A stretch of DNA of 64,000 nucleotides. Source: Polaromonas sp. P2-4 (lineage in GTDB: Bacteria; Pseudomonadota; Gammaproteobacteria; Burkholderiales; Burkholderiaceae_C). Positions within the stretch are counted from its first letter, which is position 1; each line of letters begins with the position of its first letter. Where the stretch lies: NCBI GenBank assembly GCA_024703855.1, contig CP087965.1, forward strand, positions 3,464,001-3,528,000. Direction: 5' to 3'. The notes under the pieces were generated by a model. That model was not told where the DNA came from. It was given only the letters and a program-made list of their open reading frames with translations, and searched no databases. Shown piece by piece: positions 7,091-16,117 of this stretch. Both the position numbers and the translations under genes were made by a program.

Positions 7091-9207
7091 ACCGTCTGCG
7101 GCTCGGCCTGCGCGGCCAGACGCACTTGCACCAGGCAGTCGTAAAACACCGGCCCTCGGCCCAGGTCGGTCAGGTGCTGGCTGGTGAGCTGGTTCACGTT
7201 GGTGCCATCCAGCCCCAGCTTGCGCCACCAGATGCCCAGGCCATTGACCACGCCGGGCCGGGCGCGCCGGGAGACTTCGGCCTTGACCCGGTATTCGCCG
7301 CGCTGGTTGAACACCGTGACGACAGCGCCGCTGGTAATGCCGCGCGCTGCGGCGTCGTCGGCATGCATCTCCAGCACCGGCTCGCCTTCAATATCGCGCA
7401 GGCTTTTGACATTGACAAAGCTCGAATTGAGAAAGTTGCGCGCCGGCGGCGAGATCATGGCCAGCGGAAACTGGTCTGATGTGCCCAGGGTTTCGTAGTT
7501 GGGTACATGGTCGGGCAGGCCGTCCAGGCCCATGGCTTGCAGCCGCTCGCTGAAAAATTCGCACAGGCCCGAGGGCGTGGGAAAGTGGCCTTCGGCAAAC
7601 GGCGCATCGGGCAGCTTCAAGGTCGCAAAGCCTTTGTTCAGCAGTTCATTGAAATCGACCTTGTCGCCATAGACTGCGCGGCACAGCGTCTCGTCGTCAT
7701 CAGAGAAACAGGGCTCGGTGAATCCCATGTGGGCGGCCAGCTCGCGAAAAATTTGCGTGTTGGGTTTGGCCTGGCCCAGCGGCGCAATGGCCGGGCGATT
7801 CAGCAGCGCATCGGTGTGGCCATAGGCGCTGTGCACATCCCAATGCTCCAACTGCGTGGTGGCGGGCAGCAGGTAGTCGGCGTAATCGGCGGTGTCGGTC
7901 TTGAAATGCTCCAGCACTACGGTGAACAGGTCTTCGCGCGCAAAGCCCTGCACCACCTTGCCCGACTCGGGCGCGACCGCTACCGGGTTGCTGTTGTAAA
8001 CCATCAGCGCTTCGATTTTTGGGCCGAACTGCGGGGAAGTGTCTTCCAGCAGGGCATTGCCAATCGTGCTCATGTTGATGGTGCGCGGCTGGCGGCCGGC
8101 CAGCAGCTCGGGCCGTTGCAAGGCGGCTTTGTCCACCGGGAACAGCCCCGAGCTGCTGAGCAGCACGCCACCGGCGCGGTGCCGCCAGGCGCCAATCAGC
8201 GCCGGCAGGCAGGCCACGGCACGGGCTGCATTGCCGCCGCCGCGCACACGCTGCATACCGTAGTTCAGGCGGATCGCCGCGGGTTGCTGGTTGACAAAAC
8301 ACTGGCCATAGTCCCGGGCAAGATTTTTGATTTGCTCCACCGGCACGCGGCATACCTCGGCGGCGCGCTCAGGGGGCCACTGCAGCGCCCGCTCTTTCAG
8401 CGCCTGCCAGCCCAGCGTGTGGCGGCTAATGTAGTCGTGGTCCAGCCAGTCGTGGGTGATCAGCTCGTGCATCAGCGCCAGCGCCAGGGCGGCATCGGTG
8501 CCGGGCAGCAGCGCAATGTGTTCGTGGCACTTCTCGGCGGTCTCACTCTTGCGCGGGTCAATGCAAATCAGTTTTGCACCGTCCCGTTTGGCCTGTTGCA
8601 CATAGCGCCAGAAGTGCAGGTTGCTGCCAATCGAATTGCTGCCCCAGATGATGATGAGTTTGGACTCGGCAAAAAACTCCACCCGCATGCCGACCTTGCC
8701 GCCCAGCGTTTGGGTGAAGCCTTCGCCGCCCGCAGTCGCGCAAATCGTGCGGTCCAGAAACGAAGCGCCGAGACGGTTGAAAAAGCGCCCGGCCATGCTT
8801 TCGCTTTGCACCTGGCCCATGGTGCCGGCATAGCTGTAGGGCACGATGGCCTCGGGGTTGTGCGCCGCGATGGCTTTCAGGCGCGCGGCAATGTCGGTGA
8901 GCGCTGCGTCCCAGCTGACAGGTTCAAACTGGCCTGTGCCCTTGGGCCCCACGCGCTTGAGAGGCTGCAGCAGCCGCTCCGGGTGGTAGCTGCGCTCGGT
9001 GTAACGCGACACCTTGTTGCACAGCACGCCGCCGGTCTGCGGGTGCTCGGGGTTGCCCTGCACCTTGATCGCCACGCCGTTTTCTACGGTCGTCAGCAGC
9101 GAGCAGGTGTCGGGGCAGTCATGCAGGCAGGCGCCGCGCACCTGGACGGGTTGACTATCAGCTTTCACGAAACTGACGCTAGGGGAGATGCTGATGGTAT
9201 TGCGCAT
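7087..9207 (-). CDS. molybdopterin-dependent oxidoreductase (DMSO reductase superfamily, BisC-like)
   Basis: An intact 706-residue protein. A 4Fe-4S site is visible near the N-terminus: GACLHDCPDTCSLL (Cys-x3-Cys-x3-Cys), with a fourth Cys in GGVLCNKV about 27 residues on. The molybdopterin domain follows: ICATAGGEGFTQTLGG, IIIWGSNSIGSNLHFW, LICIDPRKSETAEKC and LLPGTDAALALALMHELI. The C-terminal domain (MHADDAAARGITSGAVVTVF) is the dinucleotide-binding barrel. There is no Tat-like signal (start MRNTISISPSVSF), so it is probably cytoplasmic. The family includes formate dehydrogenase-like and acetylene hydratase-like enzymes. The substrate is not predictable, and no electron-transfer subunit adjoins it. 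The gene is followed by the coupled lipoprotein peptidase. Confidence 0.9.
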   Translation of the reverse strand: MRNTISISPSVSFVKADSQPVQVRGACLHDCPDTCSLLTTVENGVAIKVQGNPEHPQTGGVLCNKVSRYTERSYHPERLLQPLKRVGPKGTGQFEPVSWDAALTDIAARLKAIAAHNPEAIVPYSYAGTMGQVQSESMAGRFFNRLGASFLDRTICATAGGEGFTQTLGGKVGMRVEFFAESKLIIIWGSNSIGSNLHFWRYVQQAKRDGAKLICIDPRKSETAEKCHEHIALLPGTDAALALALMHELITHDWLDHDYISRHTLGWQALKERALQWPPERAAEVCRVPVEQIKNLARDYGQCFVNQQPAAIRLNYGMQRVRGGGNAARAVACLPALIGAWRHRAGGVLLSSSGLFPVDKAALQRPELLAGRQPRTINMSTIGNALLEDTSPQFGPKIEALMVYNSNPVAVAPESGKVVQGFAREDLFTVVLEHFKTDTADYADYLLPATTQLEHWDVHSAYGHTDALLNRPAIAPLGQAKPNTQIFRELAAHMGFTEPCFSDDDETLCRAVYGDKVDFNELLNKGFATLKLPDAPFAEGHFPTPSGLCEFFSERLQAMGLDGLPDHVPNYETLGTSDQFPLAMISPPARNFLNSSFVNVKSLRDIEGEPVLEMHADDAAARGITSGAVVTVFNQRGEYRVKAEVSRRARPGVVNGLGIWWRKLGLDGTNVNQLTSQHLTDLGRGPVFYDCLVQVRLAAQAEPQTV

Positions 9208-9258
9208 GGCGTAACTTTATATTGACAGCCATATCGGCAATCAGGAAAAGGGTAATTC

Positions 9259-10389
9259 ATGTCAGTGATCAAAAACGGCGGGCGAGTGCTTCTGGTCCAA
9301 GTGTCCATGGTAACGGCCTTGCTGGCCGCCATGGCGACAGGGGCCAGCGCGCAGGACGGCTTGAGCAAAACCACCGTCACGCTGGGGCAGTCGGCGGCGA
9401 TGACCGGCCCGGCCGCGACACTGGCGCTGCCGTTTTCGCAGGGCGCGCGCCTTTACTTCGATCGCCTCAATGCGGCGGGCGGTATCCATGGCCGCAAGAT
9501 CGAACTGACCACGCTGGACGATGCAGGCAGCCCCGAAACGGCCCTGGCCAACACCAAAAAACTGCTGGACCAGCGGGTGTTCTCGCTCTTTGGCTATTAC
9601 GGCTCACCCCAGGTCACCGCCGTCAATCCTCTGCTCAAGGACAGCGACTTGCTGTTGTTTGCCCCTATGGCGGGTGCTGATGAGCTGCGCGGCTCGCTCT
9701 ATCCCAATGTGTACTCGGTGCGGCCCGGTTACTCGGAAGAGGCGGTCGTGATCACGCGCCATGCTGAAACCCTGGGGATGCGCAAGCTGGCCATCTTGCA
9801 TGCCAAGGATACCGAATCGCTGGCAGCGCTGGACTCCGCCGAACGCACCATGGGCGGCCTGGGTGCCAACCTGTTGCTCAAGGCGCCGCTGGAGAGCACC
9901 GACAAAGCGCTGGCGGTCAAAGCGGAGTCCGTGCTGTTGATCAGTGCCCCCAAAGGCGCTGCCATCGCCATCCGTGACTTGCGCGGCAAGGGCTACAAAG
10001 GGCCTATCTACGGGTTCTCCAATACCGGGGAAAGCCTGCTGGCCGATCAACTGGGTGCAGCGGGCTCGGGCGTGGTGGTGGTGCGGGTGACGCCCAAGTC
10101 AGACAATGCCAAAAGCAGCCTGGTGCGTGAACTGCAGGCCGATGCAGCCGCAGCCAAGCTGGGCAAGTCCAATGTCTACATGCTCGAAGGCTACATCGCC
10201 GCCTGGACCTACACCGAAGCCCTGCGCAAGGCCGGCAAGGAGCCCACGCGAGCCAAGCTGCGCAAGGCGCTGGACACGATGCAGGAGCTGGACCTGGGGG
10301 GCTTTCGGATCCATTTCGACGGCGACCGTGTGGGCTCCAAGCTGGTGGAGCTCAGCCTGATTGATTCGCAGGGCCGTGTGCGGGAGTGA
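9259..10389 (+). CDS. ABC transporter substrate-binding protein, branched-chain amino acid type (LivK-like)
   Basis: An intact 376-residue periplasmic receptor. A signal peptide (VLLVQVSMVTALLAAMATGA, cut after ASA) is followed by TVTLGQSAAMTGPAATLA, the ligand-binding opening of the type I fold, then LYFDRLNAAGGIHGRKIEL, LTTLDDAGSPETALAN and VFSLFGYYGSPQVTAV. The start at 9259 has an AAAAGGG ribosome site. It is divergent from the molybdopterin gene with 51 bp between the coding regions, so a shared promoter region is likely. No permease or ATPase lies next to it; such orphan receptors are common in Comamonadaceae and often bind aromatic or organic acids rather than amino acids. Confidence 0.9.
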   Translation: MSVIKNGGRVLLVQVSMVTALLAAMATGASAQDGLSKTTVTLGQSAAMTGPAATLALPFSQGARLYFDRLNAAGGIHGRKIELTTLDDAGSPETALANTKKLLDQRVFSLFGYYGSPQVTAVNPLLKDSDLLLFAPMAGADELRGSLYPNVYSVRPGYSEEAVVITRHAETLGMRKLAILHAKDTESLAALDSAERTMGGLGANLLLKAPLESTDKALAVKAESVLLISAPKGAAIAIRDLRGKGYKGPIYGFSNTGESLLADQLGAAGSGVVVVRVTPKSDNAKSSLVRELQADAAAAKLGKSNVYMLEGYIAAWTYTEALRKAGKEPTRAKLRKALDTMQELDLGGFRIHFDGDRVGSKLVELSLIDSQGRVRE

Positions 10390-10466
10390 GTCTGTGCGAA
10401 AGCTTTGTCGGGCCTGAGGCAACCAGCACTTCGCAAATCGTCTCGAAGCTGAAGCCCACATCGGTC

Positions 10467-10522
10467 GCTATCATTTTTATAGCTGATTACGCCCGCACTG
10501 CATGGGCCAGCACCTCTTTTTG
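10467..10522. repeat. family B palindromic repeat in the 10390-10660 gap
   Basis: Reads GCTATCATTTTTATAGCTGA, then TACGCCCGCACTGCATGGGCC and a CTCTTTTT end. It occupies the middle of the 271-base stretch between the ABC receptor stop and the prenyltransferase start. On the minus strand beside it there is a short protein-like reading (ATDVGFSFETICEVLVASG) that I cannot assign. No promoter is convincing. Confidence 0.65.
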
Positions 10523-10660
10523 CATTGAAGTGGCATCGACGGTGGGCAGATTGCGAAATTCGTAGCGGGGGCTCGCTGGCCATCCGGTGAAATTGAAAGC
10601 CGGCCCGCTCAGTTATGCTTGAACGTCGCTTCCAGACCGGAGGCTTTCCCTCCCCTATTG

Positions 10661-11513
10661 ATGTCTTCTTTCCCCTCATCCCTGCTTGCGCTAATCCAAC
10701 TCATGCGGCCGCATCAGTGGCTTAAAAATGCGTTTGTGTTTGCCGGCCTGGTGTTCAGCCAGTCCTGGCAGGACGGCCCGCTGACACAACGCGTTCTCTA
10801 TGCCTTTGCCGCGTTTTGCTGCCTGTCGAGCATGGTCTACATCATCAACGACTGGCATGACCGCGCCAGCGATGCGCTGCACCCGACGAAACGCCACCGG
10901 CCCCTGGCCAGCGGTGCAGTGTCGCCGTTGGTGGGCATGCTGCTGGCGGGCTTGCTGCTGGTGGCCGGGCTGTTGCTGGCCGCCGGCAACCGAACCCTGC
11001 TGGTGTTGCTGGGGGTGTATGTGGCGCTTAATCTGGCGTATTCGTGGCGGCTCAAGCAGGTGCCGGTGATCGATGTGTCCATCATTGCCTCGGGTTTCAT
11101 GCTCAGGCTGCTGGCGGGCACCGTGGCCGTGGGCATTCCGCCTTCGCGCTGGTTGCTGCTGACCGGGATTTTTGTCGCGCTGTTTCTGGGGTTTTCCAAA
11201 CGCAAGGCCGAGAGCTTTCATGACGAAGCCAGCCAGCGCGCCGTGCTGGCGCATTACCCCGCCGCCTTGCTAGACACCTTCATGGCCGTCGCCATGGCCG
11301 CCACCGTGATCACCTACAGCCTGTTTGCCACCAGTCCCGAGGGCGCAGCTGCAGCACGGCGAGCGCTTGCTTTACACCGTGCCCGTCGTGATTTTTGCGA
11401 TGCTGCGCTACACCTACCAGGTGCACCGTGGCCGGGGCGAAGACGTGGCGCGCGACCTGCTGCGCGACCCGTGGATTCTGGCGGCCGGCGCGGCCTGGCT
11501 GGCCATCTTTTGA
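10661..11513 (+). CDS. UbiA-family polyprenyl-phosphate transferase (decaprenyl-phosphate phosphoribosyltransferase-like), frameshift near C-terminus
   Basis: An integral membrane prenyltransferase of about 283 residues. LIQLMRPHQWLKNAFVFAGL is the usual opening. The first Asp motif is NDWHDRASDALHPTKRHRPLASG, of the 'N-D-x-x-D-x-x-x-D-x-x-H-P-x-K-x-R-P' type seen in the Rv3806c-like branch rather than in UbiA of ubiquinone synthesis. The second motif region is SRWLLLTGIFVALFLGFSKR. An extra G near 11341 breaks the frame; the next frame reads AQLQHGERLLYTVPVVIFAM and ends LAAGAAWLAIF at 11513. By family it makes a polyprenyl-phosphate-linked sugar. It is followed by a flippase-like protein, a GT39 enzyme and a HAD phosphatase, which would fit one lipid-linked sugar pathway. 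Confidence 0.85.
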
Positions 11514-11523
11514 GCCGCCGGCT

Positions 11524-12478
11524 GTGAGGCCTGAGGCCGAACCGGTGGCTGCAGCCCCTGTCGCCCGCTTGCCGGTGAAACAGCTGCTGCTGGTGTTGGG
11601 CGTGGTGGCCACGGCCTATGCCGCCGCGCTGCTGGTTTGGGGCGACAGCCCCGGGGTGTCATTGGCGCGCTTGTGGTCGTGGACGGGTTTGCAGGCGGCG
11701 GTCTTATGCCTGCTCAATTACGCTGCGCGGCCTGCGCTGGCGGCTCTGGATGGCGCATTACGGACGCGAATTCGGCTGGCTGCAAGGCCTGCGCCTGTAC
11801 CTGGCGGGCTATGCGTTCACGCCCACGCCCGGCAATGTGGGTGAGGCCGTGCGCGGCCTGATGCTGGCGCGCAACCCGCTCGGCACCGGACAAAGCCTGG
11901 CGATTTTTGGTGCCGAGCGGCTGGCCGATTTGCTGTGCCTGTTGCTGCTGTGCCTGCCAGCCGTGGGGTGGGGCTTGACGCAGGGCGCCGTGCAGGCTGC
12001 GCCCGCCTTGCTGGTCGGGCTGCTTGCTGCGGGCTTGCTGGCGCTGGCGATTGCGCTGGGCCTGCTGCTCAGGTACCGCGCTGCACTGCTCAAACGTTTT
12101 GCGTGGTTGCAAGATGCCTGGCGCTGTCTGGCGGTGCGTCCGCTGTTGTGGTTTGCCCTGACCCTGGCCGCCTGGGCCGCGCAGGGTGTGGCGGTCTGGC
12201 TGATTTGCGGGGACCTGGGGGTTCACATGGCGCTGCTGACCGCCGCCGGCTTTTATGCCGTGGCCATGGTGGCCGGCGCCTTGTCAGCCTTGCCGGCCGG
12301 GCTGGGCGGCACCGAAGCCGTGCTGGCCGGCTTGCTGGTCGCGCAGAGTGCGACGCCAGCGCAGGCCCTGACCATCACGGTGCTGGTGCGCTTGCTCACC
12401 CTGTGGCTGGCGGTCGCCATCGGGCTGATGGCCTTGCTTTATAGTGCGGCCATTCGCAAAGAAATCAGTTTCCGGTAG
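11524..12478 (+). CDS. flippase-like membrane protein (lysylphosphatidylglycerol synthase TM domain family), one frameshift
   Basis: A polytopic protein of about 318 residues with at least seven hydrophobic segments. Starting at GTG 11524, eleven bases after the previous stop, it reads VKQLLLVLGVVATAYAAALL. The frame breaks near 11728, after LLNYA, and continues LRWRLWMAHYGREFGWLQGL, then the family signature AGYAFTPTPGNVGEAVRGLM and later SALPAGLGGTEAVLAGLLVA. The family (PF03706, UPF0104) is associated with flipping or transferring lipid-linked groups. Position between a polyprenyl-sugar transferase and a GT39 enzyme suggests it moves the lipid-linked sugar across the membrane, which is inference only. 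Confidence 0.85.
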
Positions 12479-12565
12479 AGCTTGCTGACCTTGCTGACTG
12501 CGGTTCAGCCCAAAAATTCTCACCGCAATTCACCGCGCAGTTCACCCCCTCGCCTCCTTAGTTCT

Positions 12566-14105
12566 ATGTCCCAAAACCACGCCCCCGCCGATTTCCCCAC
12601 AACGCTGAGCCGCTGGCTGCTGGGGGTGGGGCTGGCCTCGCTGCTGCTGCGTTGCTGGATCGCCGTAACCTTTCCGATCAGTGGTGACGAGGCCTTGTTC
12701 TACTGGTGGGGTGTTTACCCCGACTGGGGTTACTCCGACCACCCGCCCATGGTGGGCTGGCTGATTGCCCTGATGCGGGCGACGCTGGGCGACAGTGTCT
12801 GGTCGATTCGGCTGCCGGCGGTGCTGTTGCCGCTGGCCTTGGGTGCTGCACTCTGGTGGGCGCTCAAGCCTGTTGACAAGGTGCGCGCCGCCTGGGCCGT
12901 GCTGTTTTTCTGGCTGGCGCCGCTGAACTGGCTCAACACCCTGATCACCACCGACACGCCGCTGATTTTCTGGTCGGCGCTGTCGGTGGCCGCCTTGCTG
13001 CGCGCCGAACGCCGCGAGCAGCAGGGCCGCGCCGCCTACGGCCTGTATGCCCTGTCGGGCCTGTTTCTGGGCTGTGCGTTTTTGTCCAAGTATTTCTCGG
13101 TGGTGCTGGGCCTGACCTACCTCGTCTACTTTGCGCTTTACCGCCGCCAGCGGCTGGCGGGTTTTGCCCTGCTGGTGCTGTGCGCGCTGCCCGGCCCGGC
13201 CATTAACATCGCCTACAACATGTCGCACGGCTGGTCGAACATCATGTTCAACCTCTACAACCGCAACGAAGACGCGGCGTTTGAGTGGCGCAAGCCGCTG
13301 ATGTATGTGGGCATGATGGCCTACCTGATCACACCCGTGGCGCTGTGGCTGGCCTTCAAATACCGCAAGGCCCTCGTAGCGACTGCCTCGGCCCAGCGTC
13401 TGCTGGCCTGCCTGGTGGTGGTGCCGCTGCTGTTTTTTGCGCTGCTGTCCGCCAAAAAAGTGATCGGCCTGCACTGGGTGCTGTCGTTTTACCCCTTTGG
13501 TTTTGCGTTTCTGGCGTTTGCCTTGCCGGCCGACACACTCAAGACCTGCGCCAAAGGTTTGGCGCTGTTTGCCGGCCTGCATGTGCTGGTGGTGGCCGGC
13601 CTTTACATGACGACGCTGGACACCTGGAAAAGCGCCAAGCTCTATCCGCAAATTATCCGCAGCTATAAAACCACCGAGATCGTCAAGCAGGTGAGCAGCC
13701 CCGGCGTGGTGCTGATGGCCGAGGGCCTACACGCCTGCGGCGATTTACGGCTTTGAATTGCGGCAGTACATGCCGGTGTTTGGCGTCGGCAAATTTCACG
13801 CCCGGCAAGATGACGCGCTGGTGGACTTTTCGCTGTACCAGGGAAAAACCATACGCATCATCCTGTCCGAAAGCCCCAAGCTGCAAGAGTTTGAGCCGTA
13901 TTTTGAGTCGGTCAAAGTACTGAGCTTTACGCAGAGCGGCGTGCCGTTTTATGCCGTGGAGGGCACGGGTTTTAACTACCAGGCCTACCGCGAAGGCGTG
14001 CTGGGCACCATCTTCAAACGCTTCTACAACATACCGTCTGTGCTGCCCATGACGGGTTGCCCGTTCTGTGAGCGCTATTGCGGGCAGGTGCGATGCCCCA
14101 GGTAA
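12566..14105 (+). CDS. GT39-family (ArnT/PMT-like) glycosyltransferase, one frameshift
   Basis: A multi-span membrane glycosyltransferase of about 512 residues that uses a lipid-phosphate sugar donor at the periplasmic face. The first loop carries the catalytic acidic pair in FPISGDEALFYWWGVYPDWG followed by YSDHPPMVGWL. Later landmarks are NTLITTDTPLIFW, FLGCAFLSKYFSVVLGL and LSAKKVIGLHWVLSFYPFG. An extra C near 13724 moves the frame; it resumes as YTPAAIYGFELRQYMPVFGV and continues into a soluble tail ending CERYCGQVRCPR at 14105. The preferred ATG is 12566. Its last 13 bases overlap the HAD phosphatase gene, so the cluster is probably an operon. Confidence 0.87.
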
Positions 14106-14763
14106 CTGAACCGCTTGAACCGCTCGAGCCACTGGTTATTGCCGCCTTTGACTTTGACGGCACGCTGACCCGGCGCGACACCTTCACGCCCTTTTGGCGC
14201 GCGGCCTGGGCTGGCCGAGGTTTCTGTGGGCCTTGCTGATGTGCTCGCCCTGGCTGGCGGGCTTCGCACTGCGCCTGGTGCCCAACAACGTGGCCAAAGA
14301 ACGCTTGATGCGGGCGACGCTCACGGGACGAACGACCGCAGAGATGCAAGACTGGACCACGCGCTGGCTGGCCAAAGACTTTCCCGGCCAGCTGCAGGCC
14401 TGGACGATGGAGCGGCTGGCCTTTCACCAGCAGGCTGGGCACTGCTGCGTCATGGTCAGCGCCTCGCCCGACATTTACCTTGCGCGCGTGGCCCAGCAGC
14501 TGGGTTTTGATGCCTTGATCTGCACCGAGATGAAGGTAGAGGGCGACCGCCTGACTGGCTACATGCGCACGCCCAACTGCCACGGGGAGCAAAAAGTGCT
14601 GCGTCTGAAGGCCTGGCTGTCAGAGCGTTTTGGCCTTGCCTCTTTCGCGGGCGTGACGCTCTACGCCTATGGCGACACGTCTGGCGACAAACCCATGCTG
14701 CGCCTGGCCCAGCATGCCTGGTACCGCGGTCAGCCGTGGAAAGACGCGTCAGCTCAAGGCTGA
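14093..14763 (+). CDS. HAD-IB family phosphatase, one frameshift
   Basis: A cytosolic phosphatase of about 223 residues. All HAD motifs are present: AAFDFDGTLTRRDTFTPF (nucleophile Asp), CCVMVSASPDIYLARVA (motif II Ser), KVEGDRL, and LYAYGDTSGDKPML (acidic motif IV). The frame slips near 14200 between FTPFWRAA and LGWPRFLWALLMCSPWLAGF. Starting inside the end of the GT39 gene, it is likely co-translated. HAD-IB members dephosphorylate phosphoserine-like or prenyl-linked sugar phosphates. In this context a lipid-linked or nucleotide-sugar phosphate precursor is plausible but unproven. Confidence 0.86.
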
Positions 14764-14799
14764 ATGTTAGAGGCGGTCATCAAAGGCTGTTTGCGCCGA

Positions 14800-14855
14800 A
14801 AATAATAAAATTGGCCTCTGGCCCAAGCAGGATGGGCGTTGACAGCTATTAAAAG
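14800..14855. repeat. family B palindromic repeat, intergenic
   Basis: Reverse complement TTTTAATAGCTGTCAACGCC, then CATCCTGCTTGGGCCAGAGG and CCAATTTTATT. It lies between the convergent HAD phosphatase and MYB-like genes. The 152-base gap contains nothing else I can recognise. Confidence 0.7.
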
Positions 14856-14915
14856 GTGAGCGAGTTCAGGTGTCACGAATCCGTCCCCCTACGGCGAGCC
14901 GCTCAGATTTCGAGC

Positions 14916-15281
14916 TTAGGCAAGCCGTTCACGAACCTCCGAGCGCTCCTTGATGCGGCCAAGGCGAACAAGGCGAGAGGAAATTCCTCCAACAGACCGC
15001 TCATGCTGATTGGTGAGTTCCTGAATTGAAGTCCCGCTGTCGAACGCCTGCAACAACTGCTTGTCTTCGGCGTCGGACCAGGGCTTTCCCGCTTTGCCAG
15101 GACGGCCGTCGTTTGACTCGATTCGCCGAATCGTTGCGCCGAGCGCTTTTGACGCCAAGAAAAGGGCGCGGATGACGTGAGGGTTATTGAGCGGACTATC
15201 GTCAGAGACGACTTCTCCCGTCTCCGGGTCGATGCCGCTGGCAAGCGCGTCGATGATCTTCTGAGCGTCAAGTGGCGACAT
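14916..15281 (-). CDS. small MYB/SANT-like helix-turn-helix protein of unknown function
   Basis: A 121-residue intact protein. The first half, MSPLDAQKIIDALASGIDPE and TGEVVSDDSPLNNPHVIRAL, matches a proteobacterial hypothetical family. The second half, GKPWSDAEDKQLLQAFDSGT, SIQELTNQHERSVGGISSRL and VRLGRIK, resembles a MYB/SANT-type DNA-binding helix set (spaced Trp and bulky residues, basic third helix). The start at 15281 is chosen over an upstream one because the homologous block begins there. Function unknown; possibly nucleic-acid binding. Confidence 0.75.
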   Translation of the reverse strand: MSPLDAQKIIDALASGIDPETGEVVSDDSPLNNPHVIRALFLASKALGATIRRIESNDGRPGKAGKPWSDAEDKQLLQAFDSGTSIQELTNQHERSVGGISSRLVRLGRIKERSEVRERLA

Positions 15282-15318
15282 AGGGATGTGCTGTTGAGTG
15301 TCTAACGTGACTGATGCG

Positions 15319-15930
15319 TCATCGTTTTGCCGTGGCGAGCGCTGCACCGAAGAACACAAACGTGGCACCAGCTGCCCTATTTACGATGCGACCGCCTCGC
15401 TCGGACGTGAGCCAACTCTTTGCACGCTTGGCAAAGAATGCGTACGCGCAGTGGATGACAACAACCAAAGAGCTGTACGTGAGCACCAAGATTGCGAACT
15501 GAACCGAGTAGTTCATTCCGGGGTTGATGAACTGCGGAAAGACAGAGAGAAAGAAGAAGATGGCCTTCGGATTTGTGAGTTGCAAGGAAAGCCCTTCGAG
15601 AAACCGCCTGCGGAAAGTGGCCTCGTGCGCTGACTGCTCTGCAAATTTGAACGGGGGAGCCCGCCATAGCCGAATGCCAAGGTAGACAAGATAGGCCGCG
15701 CCAAAGAACTTGAGAATGGTGAAGGCCAGCGCCGAAGTGGCAAGCAACACGCCAAGACTGGTTGCCGAAATGGCTGCCACGACAAGGGCACCAAAGGCGA
15801 TACCAAGAATGCCGCCAAAGGTGCCGCGCATGCCGAAGCGCAGGGCATTGGCGAGCGTCATGACGACGCCTGGGCCGGGGCTGAGCACAGTAGCGGTGGC
15901 CATCAGCAGGAAGAGCGAATAGAGCTTCAC
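15319..15930 (-). CDS. LysE/RhtB-family amino acid exporter
   Basis: An intact protein of about 203 residues with six predicted membrane segments: YSLFLLMATATVLSPGPGVV (the family's N-terminal SPGP motif), GGILGIAFGALVVAAISA, FTILKFFGAAYLVYLGIRLW, the NPKAIFFFLSVFPQFIN loop-helix, LVLTYSSLVVVIHCAYAFFA and a last segment FVFFGAALAT. The GTG at 15930 with GGAG upstream fits better than the ATG at 15969. By family it exports amino acids or analogues across the inner membrane. The 37-base gap to the downstream MYB-like gene suggests co-transcription. Confidence 0.92.
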   Translation of the reverse strand: MKLYSLFLLMATATVLSPGPGVVMTLANALRFGMRGTFGGILGIAFGALVVAAISATSLGVLLATSALAFTILKFFGAAYLVYLGIRLWRAPPFKFAEQSAHEATFRRRFLEGLSLQLTNPKAIFFFLSVFPQFINPGMNYSVQFAILVLTYSSLVVVIHCAYAFFAKRAKSWLTSERGGRIVNRAAGATFVFFGAALATAKR

Positions 15931-15984
15931 GGGTGACTCCTTGACGCCTAAACGTATCGCTAGGCTCAATTTGAGAAGGTTGTC

Positions 15985-16046
15985 AGTAAAATTGGCCTGT
16001 AGTCCAATCGGGGTGGGCGCGTCTAGCTATAAAAATGATAGCTATC
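15985..16046. repeat. family B palindromic repeat, intergenic
   Basis: Reverse complement ATAGCTATCATTTTTATAGC, then GACGCGCCCACCCCGATTGG and ACAGGCCAATTTTACTGAC. It lies between the LysE gene start and the TPR protein stop, in a 187-base gap with no other recognisable signal. Confidence 0.7.
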
Positions 16047-16117
16047 AATGAAGGCCCGCGCAGCTTGCGGTGCGCTGGCTTGCGGTTTTGAAGCCACGTT
16101 TTCCGGGGACGCGACAG

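Noticed and set aside
7507..9225. A long plus-strand open frame of 572 codons opposite the molybdopterin oxidoreductase.
   Set aside because: It is antisense to a fully conserved enzyme, is rich in Arg/Gly/Gln/His from GC-rich complement codons, and shows no family motif.
12542..13651. A 369-codon minus-strand frame under the GT39 gene.
   Set aside because: Composition (Gln/Arg/His/Gly) is typical of antisense of GC-rich membrane genes; the plus strand has clear GT39 motifs.
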